Assembly: GCA_964019695.1 (NCBI GenBank)
Contig: OZ026515.1
Span: 137,645,049 to 137,709,048, forward strand
Length of the DNA: 64,000 nt
Source: Loripinus fragilis
Lineage: Eukaryota; Mollusca; Bivalvia; Lucinida; Lucinidae
Direction of reading: 5' to 3'
The translations under genes were made by a program, and so were the position numbers. How positions within the stretch are numbered: position 1 is the stretch's first letter; the number at the start of each line of letters is the position of its first letter. A model generated the notes under the pieces. It did no database searches. It had not been told where the DNA came from and worked only from the letters and a program-made list of their open reading frames with translations. Below, piece after piece: positions 29,310 to 40,600 of the stretch.

Positions 29310-29517
29310 CAGTAAAACCTGTGTAAAACAGCCACTCAAAAATAGACAAAACAAAGCTCTTAATGACAAACGGTAGCTTAATCCAGGTCGAAAGTATTGC
29401 AGAATGCTCCCCTTGGAGCATTCTGCAATACTTTTGACCTGCATTAAGCAATAATTGGTCTTGAAAAACAATTTTTGGTCTTTTTGAAAGAGGCCGTTTT
29501 GCACAGGTTTTACTGTA
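29310..29517. mobile_element. Foldback MITE family C
   Basis: CAGTAAAACCTGTGTAAAAC ... GTTTTGCACAGGTTTTACTG. The outer arms are close to perfect complements over the full length, and the core is GCAGAATGCTCC / GGAGCATTCTGC. Confidence 0.8.
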
Positions 29518-29635
29518 GCTAAAAGCTGAGGCCAAATTTAAGGCCACTCACCCCACAAGACAGATGTGCATGAATGTTTTAATGAGTGACTTTATGTATA
29601 TGTGATAAAGACCAAAACCTTGTTTAATCAACATA

Positions 29636-29873
29636 TGAGCCCCGACATGAGATTTCCAACAATGTGGTATGTGTGACCTGCAAAGCCTCAGATCAGCCTG
29701 CGCATATGCGCAGACTGATCAGAGCCTTTGCTAGTTGCTTGAATATTATATGAGTGTTAAGCTACTTACTGAACATTATTTGGAGTTTCTAAGCTTAAAA
29801 GGAGCTTTTAAACTTGTCTTGAGTCTACACTTGTCAAAATGCGACATTGTTGGAAATCACATGTCGTGGCTCA
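29636..29873 (+). mobile_element. TIR MITE, family A, copy 4
   Basis: TGAGCCCCGACATGAGATTT ... AAATCACATGTCGTGGCTCA, preceded by TA. Contains the palindrome GCCTGCGCATATGCGCAGAC. Confidence 0.75.
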
Positions 29874-31560
29874 ATTATTAGGTCAGCAAGTTGATCAACA
29901 TAATAACTTTGCATGTGGACTGTTAACCATTTCCCCACCATTCACAACAATTGTTGTCTGCTTTCTCATCTGCCTAAATACTTTGGTTACCTACATTGGA
30001 CCCAGATCAGACCACCTGCCTGGTTCATAGTGTTTGCTTCCATGGTAAAAAGTGTTCTGAGTGCATTTAAAAATATAGTAGCAGATACAATAAGCAAACA
30101 AAATTTTCAGGACAAAAAAGTATTGATATTATTAGGATTAATTTTGCATGCTTTTTTGCCATTTGCTTTTTTTTTCAAAGTGAACGTTTTCAAAAAACAC
30201 TAAAGAAAAACCATCAGAGTATCAACATTTAGGATCCAGATCAAGCTAGTGTATTGTTGGTCAGATTTGCAAGGGTTATCAGCAGGCACAGAAATCACTT
30301 AATCAAAATAAGTAAACTTGTGGTGAAACTGTATATCGCCTAACTGAAAAAAGTTCTGGTTATTTTTTTTCACCAAATTATGAGAGGTAATTAAAGACAG
30401 CTAAGGCACAGACAAGCATATGCACCTGTGCAGTCTTTCCACAAGGTTGGGAAGTAGATGAGGGCTCAGGTCAAACACTAAAAATCTCCACTGGATAGCC
30501 GTGTTCTTAAATTCAACTCTGCATGCTGGGTAATTTGTTTCGTTTTTTTTTGTCAGCGGATTTTTTCAAAATCAAATTTTTCCAAAACTTTTCAAAATAC
30601 CAAAAGAGTGCCAAGAAATCAGATTAAGATCTGGCCTCAACATTTTGCGTGGCCTGATCTGGACCTATACTGTTTTCAGAAGAAGGTATTTTTTTTAAAA
30701 AATACACTTGCCGTAAAACCTCAAACATTTGAACACCGATTTTTCGAAATACTCGCTTATTCAAAATAAATTTTGGGCTCACTAGATTCAGATAACGGGA
30801 CCTATTTATGAAAAATTTGAATAACTGTCTATCAAAACATATGAGCGCCGATCTGAGAAAAGGGTCCTTAAGGCATTCCAGTAATTATTACATTATAGAC
30901 ATTTGAAAAATGCCTTAAATGACAAAATTTCACATGCTTTTATATTACTACGAACATGTTCCTATCGTTTGATGCTATAAATGTAGCAAATGTTTCTGAT
31001 AATATTCAAAGTTTTGTATGCTTCCTGTTGCCATGGCAACAATTAGGCCATAACACATACAATGGCTCATAATACGACCATAAGGTACCTTTTGTCATAT
31101 CCTGGCCCATATGTTTTGGGTGCATAAAAGAAGCGTCTCCTTGAGACGTTTCTTTTACGCACCCAAAACGTTTGTTTGATAAGGGAAAATAACAATCATT
31201 TTCGGGGGTTATATATTTTTTATGTCTAACTCCCTATTATTTGAATTTTTGATACTTCGAAAAAAAATGTAGTTATGTCTGATAACAATTTTCGGACATT
31301 TACATTATGAATATTTTGACAAGTACTGAACATATATATCACATAGGAAGATTTTGCATGATTTCTCGAGTATTTATGCATTAAGACAATTAAAAACAGA
31401 TAATGATCAAACAAACCATGTAAGAAGCACTAACAAAGATTGCACAGTCTATTATAAGCACTTTTAACAGAAAATTATCATAAAAAGCACTTTTAACGTA
31501 ACAAAAAATAACAATGCTGTTTCATCTTAAGTAATGAGATACATGTTAAAAGGGAAACAG

Positions 31561-31806
31561 GCCCAGAGGTTATAAAACTTTTTTCATGCTCAATTCAGCT
31601 GAGCACGAAATTTATCCTGCTCATAAATGTTAAAATGCCAACAATTATTGGCATTTTAACATTTATTAGCATGATAAAAACAACAGCTTAGAGACTTAAA
31701 GCAAGAAACTTCTTTATTTGTCGTTATTTTAGTTTTTATGAGTAGTTGAAATTTCATGCTCAGTTGAGTTGAGCATAAAAAAGTTGTATAACCTTGGGGC
31801 CAGGTC
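31561..31806. mobile_element. MITE with GAGCATGAAATTT arms, copy 3
   Basis: GCCCAGAGGTTATAAAACTT is mirrored by AAGTTGTATAACCTTGGGGC. The inner hairpin is built on GTTAAAATGCCAACAATT / ATTGGCATTTTAACATT. Confidence 0.65.
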
Positions 31807-32715
31807 TAGATTCTAACCCTTGGAATACTAATGAAACCTTCCATCTTTTCTGATTGGATATAATATGGGTAGTTCATTGTATATCTTTAGAACATACAGG
31901 TTATATTTTTTAAACATATTGTATTTCTGACCCTGAAAATCATCTCTATCTTATCAAACTGCTAACAGGGCAGATCAGCGCCTTTGTAATTAAATCTTTG
32001 GAAAGTATAATATGGCTTTATACATGCAAAATTTCAATATTCTTGCTAGTCTGTGTAGCTGAATATGCTGGTTACCTGGTCACAAACCCCGAAGACAGGG
32101 TTTCTCCAGACAAGCTCATATTTTCTTCAATTACTCTTTAAACTATCTTAAAATATAAGCTGGTTGCATACTATTAGCCTGACTTTAATCGTCCATGTCT
32201 CCAGATACTCCTACCCTATCGAAAACTATAACACTGTTACTACAGTGCTAATGCTATGTTTGGGGTCCATAGGATGGACCATGCTATAACTTTATGTTTG
32301 GGTTTAATGTCCCCGTCAACAGCTATGGTCGTGTTGAGACAGTCAGTTAACCTAACCACACTTTTTTCCTGATTAACATCCAGAAACTATTATTAACCCT
32401 CTTTATTCTGAATATCAGTAAGCAGGTACTTCGGGAAACACAGTGGTAACCCAGGTGAAATGCAGCATTATAAATGCTGCATAATGCAGCTTTTCATCAG
32501 GGTCTACACTGTTTGCCAAGACAAAAAACAATCTTCAGGGACAGAAATATATTGAAATCAAGAACTTTCGACCAGTGGCACTTTAAATATAAAATAGACA
32601 AAACCATGCGTATTCAATGAAATGGTTAATCAATTAAGCCAGTTCATGAGATTTGTACACAAAAGTATTGTACCAGGCCTCAAGATCAGATTGCATAATT
32701 AAAACTTAATTTTCT

Positions 32716-33050
32716 TATTCCTGATACAAAACATATGTTGTGGGTACTCAAAAGAACTGTGGGAGCACAGTGGCTCAGTGGTAGAGTGCTTGACTGGACA
32801 CAGAGAGGCCCCGGGTTTGAGCCTCACCGGCGTCACTGCATTGTGGTCCTTGAGTAAGACACATTTATCCTAGCTAAGTGCTGGTTCAACCCAGGAAGAC
32901 CTGTCCCTGTTTAACTGAAAGATTGTTGATGGGAGTAAAGGATCAAATCAAACAAAAGAACTGTCTCAATGAGATGGTTCTTTTGAGTACCAAAACACAT
33001 ATTAAAGTTGATGGAAAATATTCACAATTTTATGCTCAAGAAATGATTTC
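32716..33050. mobile_element. MITE family E2 interrupted by a SINE
   Basis: The outer halves carry the TGGGTACTCAAAAGAACTGT / GAACTGTCTCAATGAGATGG hairpin typical of the family. The SINE lies at 32761-32952 between perfect 12-bp TSDs. This is the reverse nesting order of the 24.6-kb locus. Confidence 0.7.
32761..32952 (+). mobile_element. tRNA-derived SINE S1 with 12-bp TSD
   Basis: TSD CAAAAGAACTGT at 32749-32760 and 32953-32964. Head GGGAGCACAGTGGCTCAGTG with a good A box (TGGCTCAGTGGTAGAGTGC) and a near B box (GGGTTTGAGCC). Body GTGGTCCTTGAGTAAGACAC, then TTCAACCCAGGAAGACC, and a tail ending GATCAAATCAAA. It is the cleanest reference copy of the family here. Confidence 0.8.
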
Positions 33051-33689
33051 TTGACCTACGAGTACAGTCAATATGCTTATATATTTTTCAGATTTTGAAA
33101 TAAATGGGCTGATCCACAGAAATCAGGCATAATCCTGAAAACCTTTTTCCCCTACTTAAGAAGTAATTGGTCAATTAACCCTTTTCCTTTCATTCACAGC
33201 AATTGTCTTCTGCTCTCTCATCTGCTTATATGCTTTGATAGCCTATATTGCAGCACAAACCCAGATCATACTGCTCCTAAATGATTTAGGAGCAGTCTGA
33301 TCAAAAGGAGCAGTCTGATCAGGGTTCATAGTGTTTGCTTCCAAAGTAAAAGGTTTCCTGGAGTGCATATGAATATATGAAGTAGACAAAATTTTCAGGA
33401 CCGGAAAATATTGTTGAGATAAAGATTAACATGGAACAGTACTCCTTAGCTCTACTAATTGATTTTCTATTCAGTCTGGTTGTGCAGAGTTATGTTCATT
33501 CACAAGACTCAATTGAGTTTTGGCCACTCTGACTGCAATAGTGCTAATCCATATAGGCTGAATGGACTTTCCAATTCTTATTCATTGGACAGCTCCATTT
33601 TCAATTTTAGGGTTGTTGGGTGGTATTTTTCATTTTTGTTCAAATTTTAATAGAACATTGTGTTAGCAAACAGGGTACCTGATCAGACA

Positions 33690-34490
33690 GCATATTCTGC
33701 AGCATCTATTCTGGATCTGTACTGGCTGCCTATGTCCCATTAAACAAGAAGCTAGGCTTATAAAGTATCCCACTGTACAGTTGGCCTTTGTCCCATAAAA
33801 AGATGCTAGGCTTATACAAGTTAAAGTAACCCGCTGCACTGATTGCTTATGTCCCATAAAAAGACAAGACTTATATGAGATAAATTTCAGGGTTCCCACT
33901 GGAATTCAAAAACACAATTCCATGATTTTTCCATGATTTTCCATGTCCAACAATGTAATTCCCATTACTATTTAATTCAGGATCTCCAACCTCCCCTTTT
34001 AGCAGCATCTTCACAACGCTGAGCATAAATGCAGAATGCAGCAACAACAGCATGCTTGTAGACCATGCATGCACTTTGAAATAATTAAAACTTGAAACCA
34101 TCAGTAGCCAGACTACTAGCTGTCGGACACACAAGTGTCCGACAGCTAGTTTTCTGGCTACTGGTGGTTCCGTCGAATTATTTCACAAAATTCCATGATT
34201 TTTCAGGTTTTTTCAAATTCCATGATTTTTCCATGCATGGAACTTTTTAAGTGATTTTCCAGGTTTCCATGATTTCCAGAGCTTGTGGGAACCCTGGATA
34301 ATGTAACCCTCTGCACTGTTTGCCTATGTGGGCTTATATGAGATAAAGTTACCCTCTGCACGGTTTGCCTGTGTCCAATAAAAAAAGGACTCTAAGCGTG
34401 TATGGGTCAAAGTACTCCTCTGCACTGTTTGCCATTGTCCCATAAAAAGGATGCTAGGCTTGTATCGGTTTAAGTAGGCCTCCGGTATTC
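33690..34490 (-). repeat. Degenerate tandem array of about 65 bp beside the EXOC6 stop, with TIR insert
   Basis: Units read GCACTGTTTGCCTATGTCCC, then ATAAAAAGGATGCTAGGCTT and ATATGAGATAAAGTAACCCTCT. At 33892-34294 an insert with inverted ends CAGGGTTCCCAC / GTGGGAACCCTG carries repeated TTCCATGATTTTTCCATG and an inner palindrome (TAGCTGTCGGACAC / GTGTCCGACAGCTA). The ends resemble hAT-type elements; the TSD is imperfect (GATAA shared). On the EXOC6 strand this is the region just after the stop codon, so it would enter the 3' UTR. Confidence 0.55.
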
Positions 34491-34492
34491 TA

Positions 34493-34637
34493 TCAAGTCT
34501 GATTGTGCAGAGAGTTCTGTCCATTCACAAGACTCCTCAATTGTTTTAATACAGTCTCCTGTAGCTTCTTCTTATCTCTCTCATTCTTCTTTAAATTGGA
34601 GAATACATTTTTCTTCTTTCTCTCACTTGCTGTTAAC
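34493..34637 (-). CDS. EXOC6: EXOC6 terminal exon
   Basis: Minus-strand acceptor TTATTGCAG. It encodes LTASERKKKNVFSNLKKNER, then DKKKLQETVLKQLRSLVNGQ and NSLHNQT, ending at TGA (34493-34495). The basic stretch and LKQLRSLVNG ending are the hallmark of the Sec15 C-terminus. It is a few residues longer than the vertebrate end. Confidence 0.92.
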
Positions 34638-37600
34638 CTGCAATAAATGTGTATAATGCGTATAGTTTCATGCAAATGTTCCATTTCTACAGGAAGCATT
34701 ATTTGATGGTTTAACCCACTTAAGCCAAACAGAATTTTCCATTCTTAACAATTGGGCCAGTCCATTTCTGTTTAAAGCCTTGTTGGGTGGTATTTTTCAT
34801 TTTTATTCACATTTTCATAGAAAATTCTGTATAAAAGCAAACAGTGGAGACCCTGATCAGATGCTTCATTATCATGCAGCATCTTATCATTAAGGGGTGT
34901 TGAGTGGTATTTTTTTCATTTGTTTCAAACCTTAAAAGAATATTCTGTAAGCAAACTGTGGAGAAACTGATCAGATGCCGCATTCTGCGGTGTCTGATCT
35001 GGGTCTGCACTGTTTGTCTATGTCCCACAAAAAGGATGCTAGGTTTATATGGGTTAATAGGTTTTTTGTTTGATTGTGCCCATTTAAGGTAAAGATGCTA
35101 CTCATTCATGATGATACTGCTTTACATCTAACACTTGGGATGCTTTACATCTAATTGCTGGGAAAGGGCTGACCTCTTGGCTCTCGTTTGTGGTGTCTGC
35201 TGTGAGTTTGTCACTTTCCCATTGGTATCCTGGGTCAGGTGTGGTACTTGATTGTATCAATTCCTGATCTTTGCACCCTTACTTACTTTGGACCCGTCCT
35301 ATCATAAAGATTTATTCTCCTTTTATTATATAAACTTTACACAAAAACTAAGCACTTTGGCAACAAAAATCCCAATTTTTCTTTACCAATGCAGTCATTT
35401 TAAACAGTATATAATAATCATGTAGGAAATTGCATGAATGCAGTAAAATGCCAAATTTATATACACAAATTATCATAGTCAAAAAAATCATAACATATAA
35501 TTAATTCTATCTGAAACATTACATAAACTGTGCATTTTAACAATAAAACAAGTTTATAGGCATGAAAAGTGATTCACTTTTCAGTGCAGTTTTGTGAAGA
35601 TATGTTCACAGCACAACCATGCCTAACGCTTAGGTAGTTATATCATTTCTAATTTCATAAGTGCATGGGTGAGTGTTCAGGATTATTCCAGAAGTCAGGA
35701 TTTTGAGGCTGACTTTCCGTAGAAAGTCAGCCTCAAAATGCTGAATTAGGCAGTTTAAAAAAGCTTCTAAGCCTTGTTTTCAGATTACTATGAACGCAAT
35801 TGACCATTTAAATTTGAAATTGTTATTGTTTTGTAGGCATACCACAAGTTTTAATATTTGAACTTTTAAGTTAAGGATTTTAGAAATTATAAACTTTCAC
35901 CCATGTAAGTGTAAAGTTACTATTTAATCATACATGCACAACTACCTAGTAGAGCCAGACACCCAATTTTTGCTCTGAGCCTTCATTCTTTATGTATGCC
36001 TGCAGTAAGGACTCTGGCAAGACTGCACCTATGCGCAGGCTCATCTGAACCTTTTCCAATCACCAATGCAATGGGTAACAAATTCTCATGTGCTGGCCCC
36101 AATATGCAATAGAAACATTAAGCAGACATTAACCCTTGTCTTGGCAAGTTGCTGAACCTAGATTTGTCTTTTTTTTTTTGACATTGTAGATCCAGATCAG
36201 ATAGCCGAAGCCATCTGATCAGGATCCACATTAGTTTTCACTCTGATTAACAACATGCTCATACCTGAAATGCTGCAGGTTAACAGGATAAAAATTGTTG
36301 AGAAGTGTAGTGCATAAAAACATTCAGCAAGGCAGGGGTTAAAAAAGAATATTTATCTTTTCTTTAAGGGCTAATTTAGGATGTGAGAGGACTGTCCATA
36401 TCTTTAACTGTTTTGTTCGTGCATGATAGATTATGAAACAATAAAATCAGAATATTTACTTTTCTAAGATACTGATGGCTACTTGTGGTTGAACACGAAG
36501 GTATTTGGCCTTGGGATTTCCGTAGTCAGCTAAATATACTGACCAATCTTCATTCAGGAACAGATCTAATAGCTGCAAGAGAGTAAATGAGCAATTAACT
36601 CTTAAAGTGCCAATCATACTTTTGTTGTCTGCCGAAGTGTTTTAAAAGCCTAACAGTGTGGACCCAGAAGAGACTGCTCCTATGCTCTGGGTCCCATACT
36701 TATATAATAGAGGTGCAATGATACGCCAAAAAAACGTATTGCGATATATTGCGATATGGAAAACCCGTATTGCAATACATATTGCGATACACCTGGTATC
36801 TTTATTTCTGACTATTTAATAACCCCCCTAGTTCAGTATTATAATTCAAAGCACTTATTTATAATGAATCTTTAGCTCAGCGCAATGTTCCAGATGATTG
36901 GCGACACACAAATGTATCCCCGGTCTTTAAAAAAGGAGAAAAATACAATGCTGCGAACTACAGACCGGTGTCGCTAACCTGCATCTGTTGCAAAACCCTA
37001 GAGAATATATTGGTGGTGCAACATCAACAAGCACTTAGCCTTAGATAGCATACTTGTTTACTGTCAGCATCAGTTCCGAAGTCGGAGGTCTTGTGAAACC
37101 CAGCTGGTGCAGTTTGTGCATGATATCATCAGCAACCTCAGTCCTGGATGGTGGGATGAATCAGGGGCACAAGCAGACAGATTTGATCATCATGGATTTC
37201 GCAAAGGCCCTCGACAAGGTCCCACACAGGAGGCTATTACATAAACTTGATTACTATGGGATAAGAGGGTCCACCCATAAATGGATCAGCTCATGGCTCT
37301 CTGGGTGCAGTCAACAAGTAGTCTTAGACGGTCAAGCCTCAGATCCAGTCCCTGTTTTATCCGGTGTACCCCAGGGGTGGGTCTTAGGACCGATACTGTT
37401 CTCTGCATCAGCAAACTTTGGAAAACATTCAGTCCGCAAAATATCTTGGTATAACAATCACAGAGAACATGGATTGGGGTCAACATATCTCTGATATTTC
37501 GTCCAAAGCAACTAAGACTTTAGGTTTACTTCCCAGAAATTAGAGTACTAAAAAGGTTGCATACGAAACTTTGGTACGCCCTAAACTGGAGTATGCAGCA

Positions 37601-40600
37601 CCTATTTGGAGCCCATATTGGAGAACTAAGATTCAACAAGTGGAGAAGGTACAGAGGAAGGCAGCCCGCTGGACCTGCAGGAGGTGGCGCAACACTTATA
37701 GTGTTGGCGAGATGCTCGATGAGCTGTAATGGCCAACTCTGGAGGCTCCAAGGGATTAATGACACATAGGGAAGGCTTGTGTACCGATACAGCCAAAAGT
37801 GTATCACGATAGGATATTTATTTAAAGTGAATCGCTTTTTACCGGTATATCGTTGCACCCCTATTATATTAGTCAAATAATGTAAGCAAAAATATGGCAC
37901 ACAGCATTTTTTATGAATTTTTGCAGGAACTTTAAAGGTTAACACTTCCATCTGATTTTTTAAAAACTAGTCTGGGGTGGTTCCTTGTACATATCAAGGG
38001 ACCAAAGATTAGAATTTCCAAATTTAAGATGTACTTCAGTCCCTGTAGATTGATTTACTTCAGTCCCTGTGGATTTTTTTTTTAAATTGTGAAAAATGTC
38101 TTATCAATCAATTTTAACATGTGTTTCGTATGCTCAAAATAACTGTCTCAGATTGATAATATGATAAAGTGCATCCCCAAAATTTAACACACCTTTTCAT
38201 TGGCTAGAAACTATCTCATGCTGGTCTCTGTTCTGAGATAGAAGCATTAGCATAGGATGATGACTTTCATAGAACTCTGCCCACAGCAGAACTCTCATAA
38301 CCTACCAATGCCATCTTCTGATAACCTTTGCAAACAGTTTAGACCCAGATCAGGACCAACAGAACATTGGTAATGATCTTGATCCAAAGTGTTTGACACT
38401 TTTTCTAGAAACTCTGGCAGGTTAAGGGTTAATATTTAGAACACATGATCATGGTCTATTTTCTTCTGTCACATCACATATACGAGTACTGGTACATGTT
38501 TTATTTGAAATACCTGTCTTAAATCAGCAAATGCTAGTTGCAGCGTACCATCATTAAACCCAGGGACTGGCTCAGATGCAGCAAATTCTGAAATAAATAA
38601 AATCATAAGCATTAATAAATGAAAGAGTTATCATTAATTTTCTTATTTCAACCATCATTACTCAGTATAACCATTAACTCAATGGCATGTGAAAACAGCA
38701 AAGCATGCTTTGAGAAATTCATCTTGATAAGAATCAAAAGACAATTACGCATGGCTATATGCTACCAGACTGCTTATTCACTGTCAAGCTATGGTTTTTA
38801 AAACAAGAGGACCCTGGGGTCCTGGATAACTCACCCAAGACCTGGCTCATGAGAGTTGATGCTTAAAAATAAATCTAATGTTAGCTCTACTACAGTAATA
38901 TTTTGAGTAATATTTCTGTCAAACTATTTTGAATTTGGGCAGGTTGTTAAGAAGATGCTGCTTAAATATACTAGTCTATTTGTAGCTCTGACAACCATTT
39001 CATTCAGCCAAGCAGAACCATTTGTGCAATTTGTGTATAGGGCACAATCGGAGCAACGTTTATGTGGAATTACTTTGAATTTCGACCAGTGGTCCAGGAC
39101 AGAACGTTTAAAGACTTTTTCTTGTTTTAGCTCTGGCAGCCATTTTGCTCAAAACAGCAAAACCATTTGGGCAATTTTGGTATAGGGCATTATGGGGGGC
39201 ATCCATGTGAAATTATTTAAATTTGGACCAGTGGTTCAGATGATGTAATTTAAAGATTTTTTAAATTTATTTTTAGCTCTGGTGGCCATTTTGTTTGGTA
39301 GAGCGGAACCGTCTATGCAACTTTGGTAGATGGTAAAATGGGAAACATTCATGTGAAACTATTTCAAATTCGGACAATAGGTGGTTCAGGAGATGTTTGA
39401 AAATTTTACCATTTTTTAGATCATGCGGCCATTCTGCTGGCCAGAGCGGAACAATTTGTGCAATTTCAGGCATTATTAGCAACATTTCTGTGAAATTATT
39501 TTGAATTTGGACCAGTGGTTTGGGAGGATATGTTGTTTAAAGATATTCTTAACTGTAGCTCTGGTTGCATTTTATTCTACAGAGCTGAACAATTTGAGCC
39601 ACGACAAAAGATTTCCAACAATGTGGTTTGTGCCACCAGAAAAGCCTCAGATCATCCTGCGCATACCCACAGTCCGATCAGAGCCTTTGCAAGTCGCTTG
39701 AACATTCTATGACTGTTAAGCTACTGAATGAACATGATTTGGAGTTTCTACACTTAAAGAGGGGCTGCACAGGCTCGTCTGAGTCTACACTTGTCAAAAT
39801 GCCACATTGCTGGAAATCACATGCTGCGGCTCATTTGTGCAATTTTAATAGAGTGCATTATGAGAAACATTTCTGTAAAAGTATTTCATATTTGGACCAG
39901 TGGTTCAGGAAGGGATGTCCTTTAAAGATATTTCTTATCTATAGCTCTGGCTGCCCGTTCGTTTAGCAGAACCAAACCATTTGTGCAATTTTGGTAGAGG
40001 GTATTATAGCCATAATTCCTGTGAAATAATTTTAGATTTGGACCATTGGCTCAGGAGGAGATGTTGTTTAAAGAAAAAAGTTTACAGTTAGACAGGTGAA
40101 GACCAATCACAATACCTCACCTTGAGCCGAGTTAAAAATTTATATATATTTTTTAGAAATGCTGTTGCATAACTCACCTTCACACTGGACCAAGTCTAAA
40201 CTAAACTGTTGCAGAGAAGACAATGTCATCTGGGTGACGTTATTATCCAGCAGAAAATCTTTTAAACTCACTGCTATATGTTTACATGCTGACATACATG
40301 CTGTCTTGGCAACTTTCTCCTGTAAACAAAAATACAAATGAAAAACAAGTCTCTCTTATTTCTCTATCTTCCACATTTCATCGGCTAAATTACTGCCTGT
40401 GTTGAAATCATAAACAAACCCTTTTGAAAACAATATGAAACCAAAACAGTGTAGATCCAGCATGTGCGGATCCAGAGGGGGGACAGGGGGTCCGTACCCC
40501 CCCCCTCCCTGAAAAATCACAAAAATAGGCTTTCTTAGCAATACTGAAAAATGACAAAGCTGCAAAGCCCTCATTCAATGTTGGGCCATCATAGGCCCGC

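Larger units (their letters stand above)
21608..34492. other. Convergent intergenic region, no recognised gene
   Basis: 12.9 kb between the EXD2 stop codon (plus strand) and the EXOC6 stop codon (minus strand). No exon was recognised. Contents: a MITE with nested LINE (21643-22824), GAGCATGAAATTT MITEs (22874-23100, 23210-23458, 31561-31806), a family D hairpin (23880-24072), four foldback MITEs, a SINE/MITE nest (24612-25000), a 42-bp minisatellite (25331-26188), a different SINE (27000-27150), a second SINE/MITE nest (32716-33050) and a 65-bp tandem array with a TIR insert (33690-34490). Confidence 0.55.
36573..38513 (-). other. EXOC6 intron with a nested hAT-like MITE and LINE fragment
   Basis: 1.9 kb. 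Most of it is the composite at 36703-37868 described separately. The rest (37900-38513) includes a hairpin repeat of the GCAAACAGTTTAGACCC type (38330-38430). No exon seen. Confidence 0.55.
38588..40177 (-). other. EXOC6 intron occupied by a tandem-core element
   Basis: 1.6 kb, mostly the element at 38801-40136, which itself contains a family A MITE. Only about 210 bp and 40 bp of intron remain between the element and the exons on either side. Confidence 0.6.

Noticed and set aside
37054..37494. Host protein-coding gene of 146 residues
   Set aside because: It contains reverse transcriptase motifs and a frame jump past a missing catalytic block; it is a LINE remnant.
37526..37951. 141-codon minus-strand ORF
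   Set aside because: It is antisense to the LINE C-terminal segment and runs across the MITE end; no independent support.
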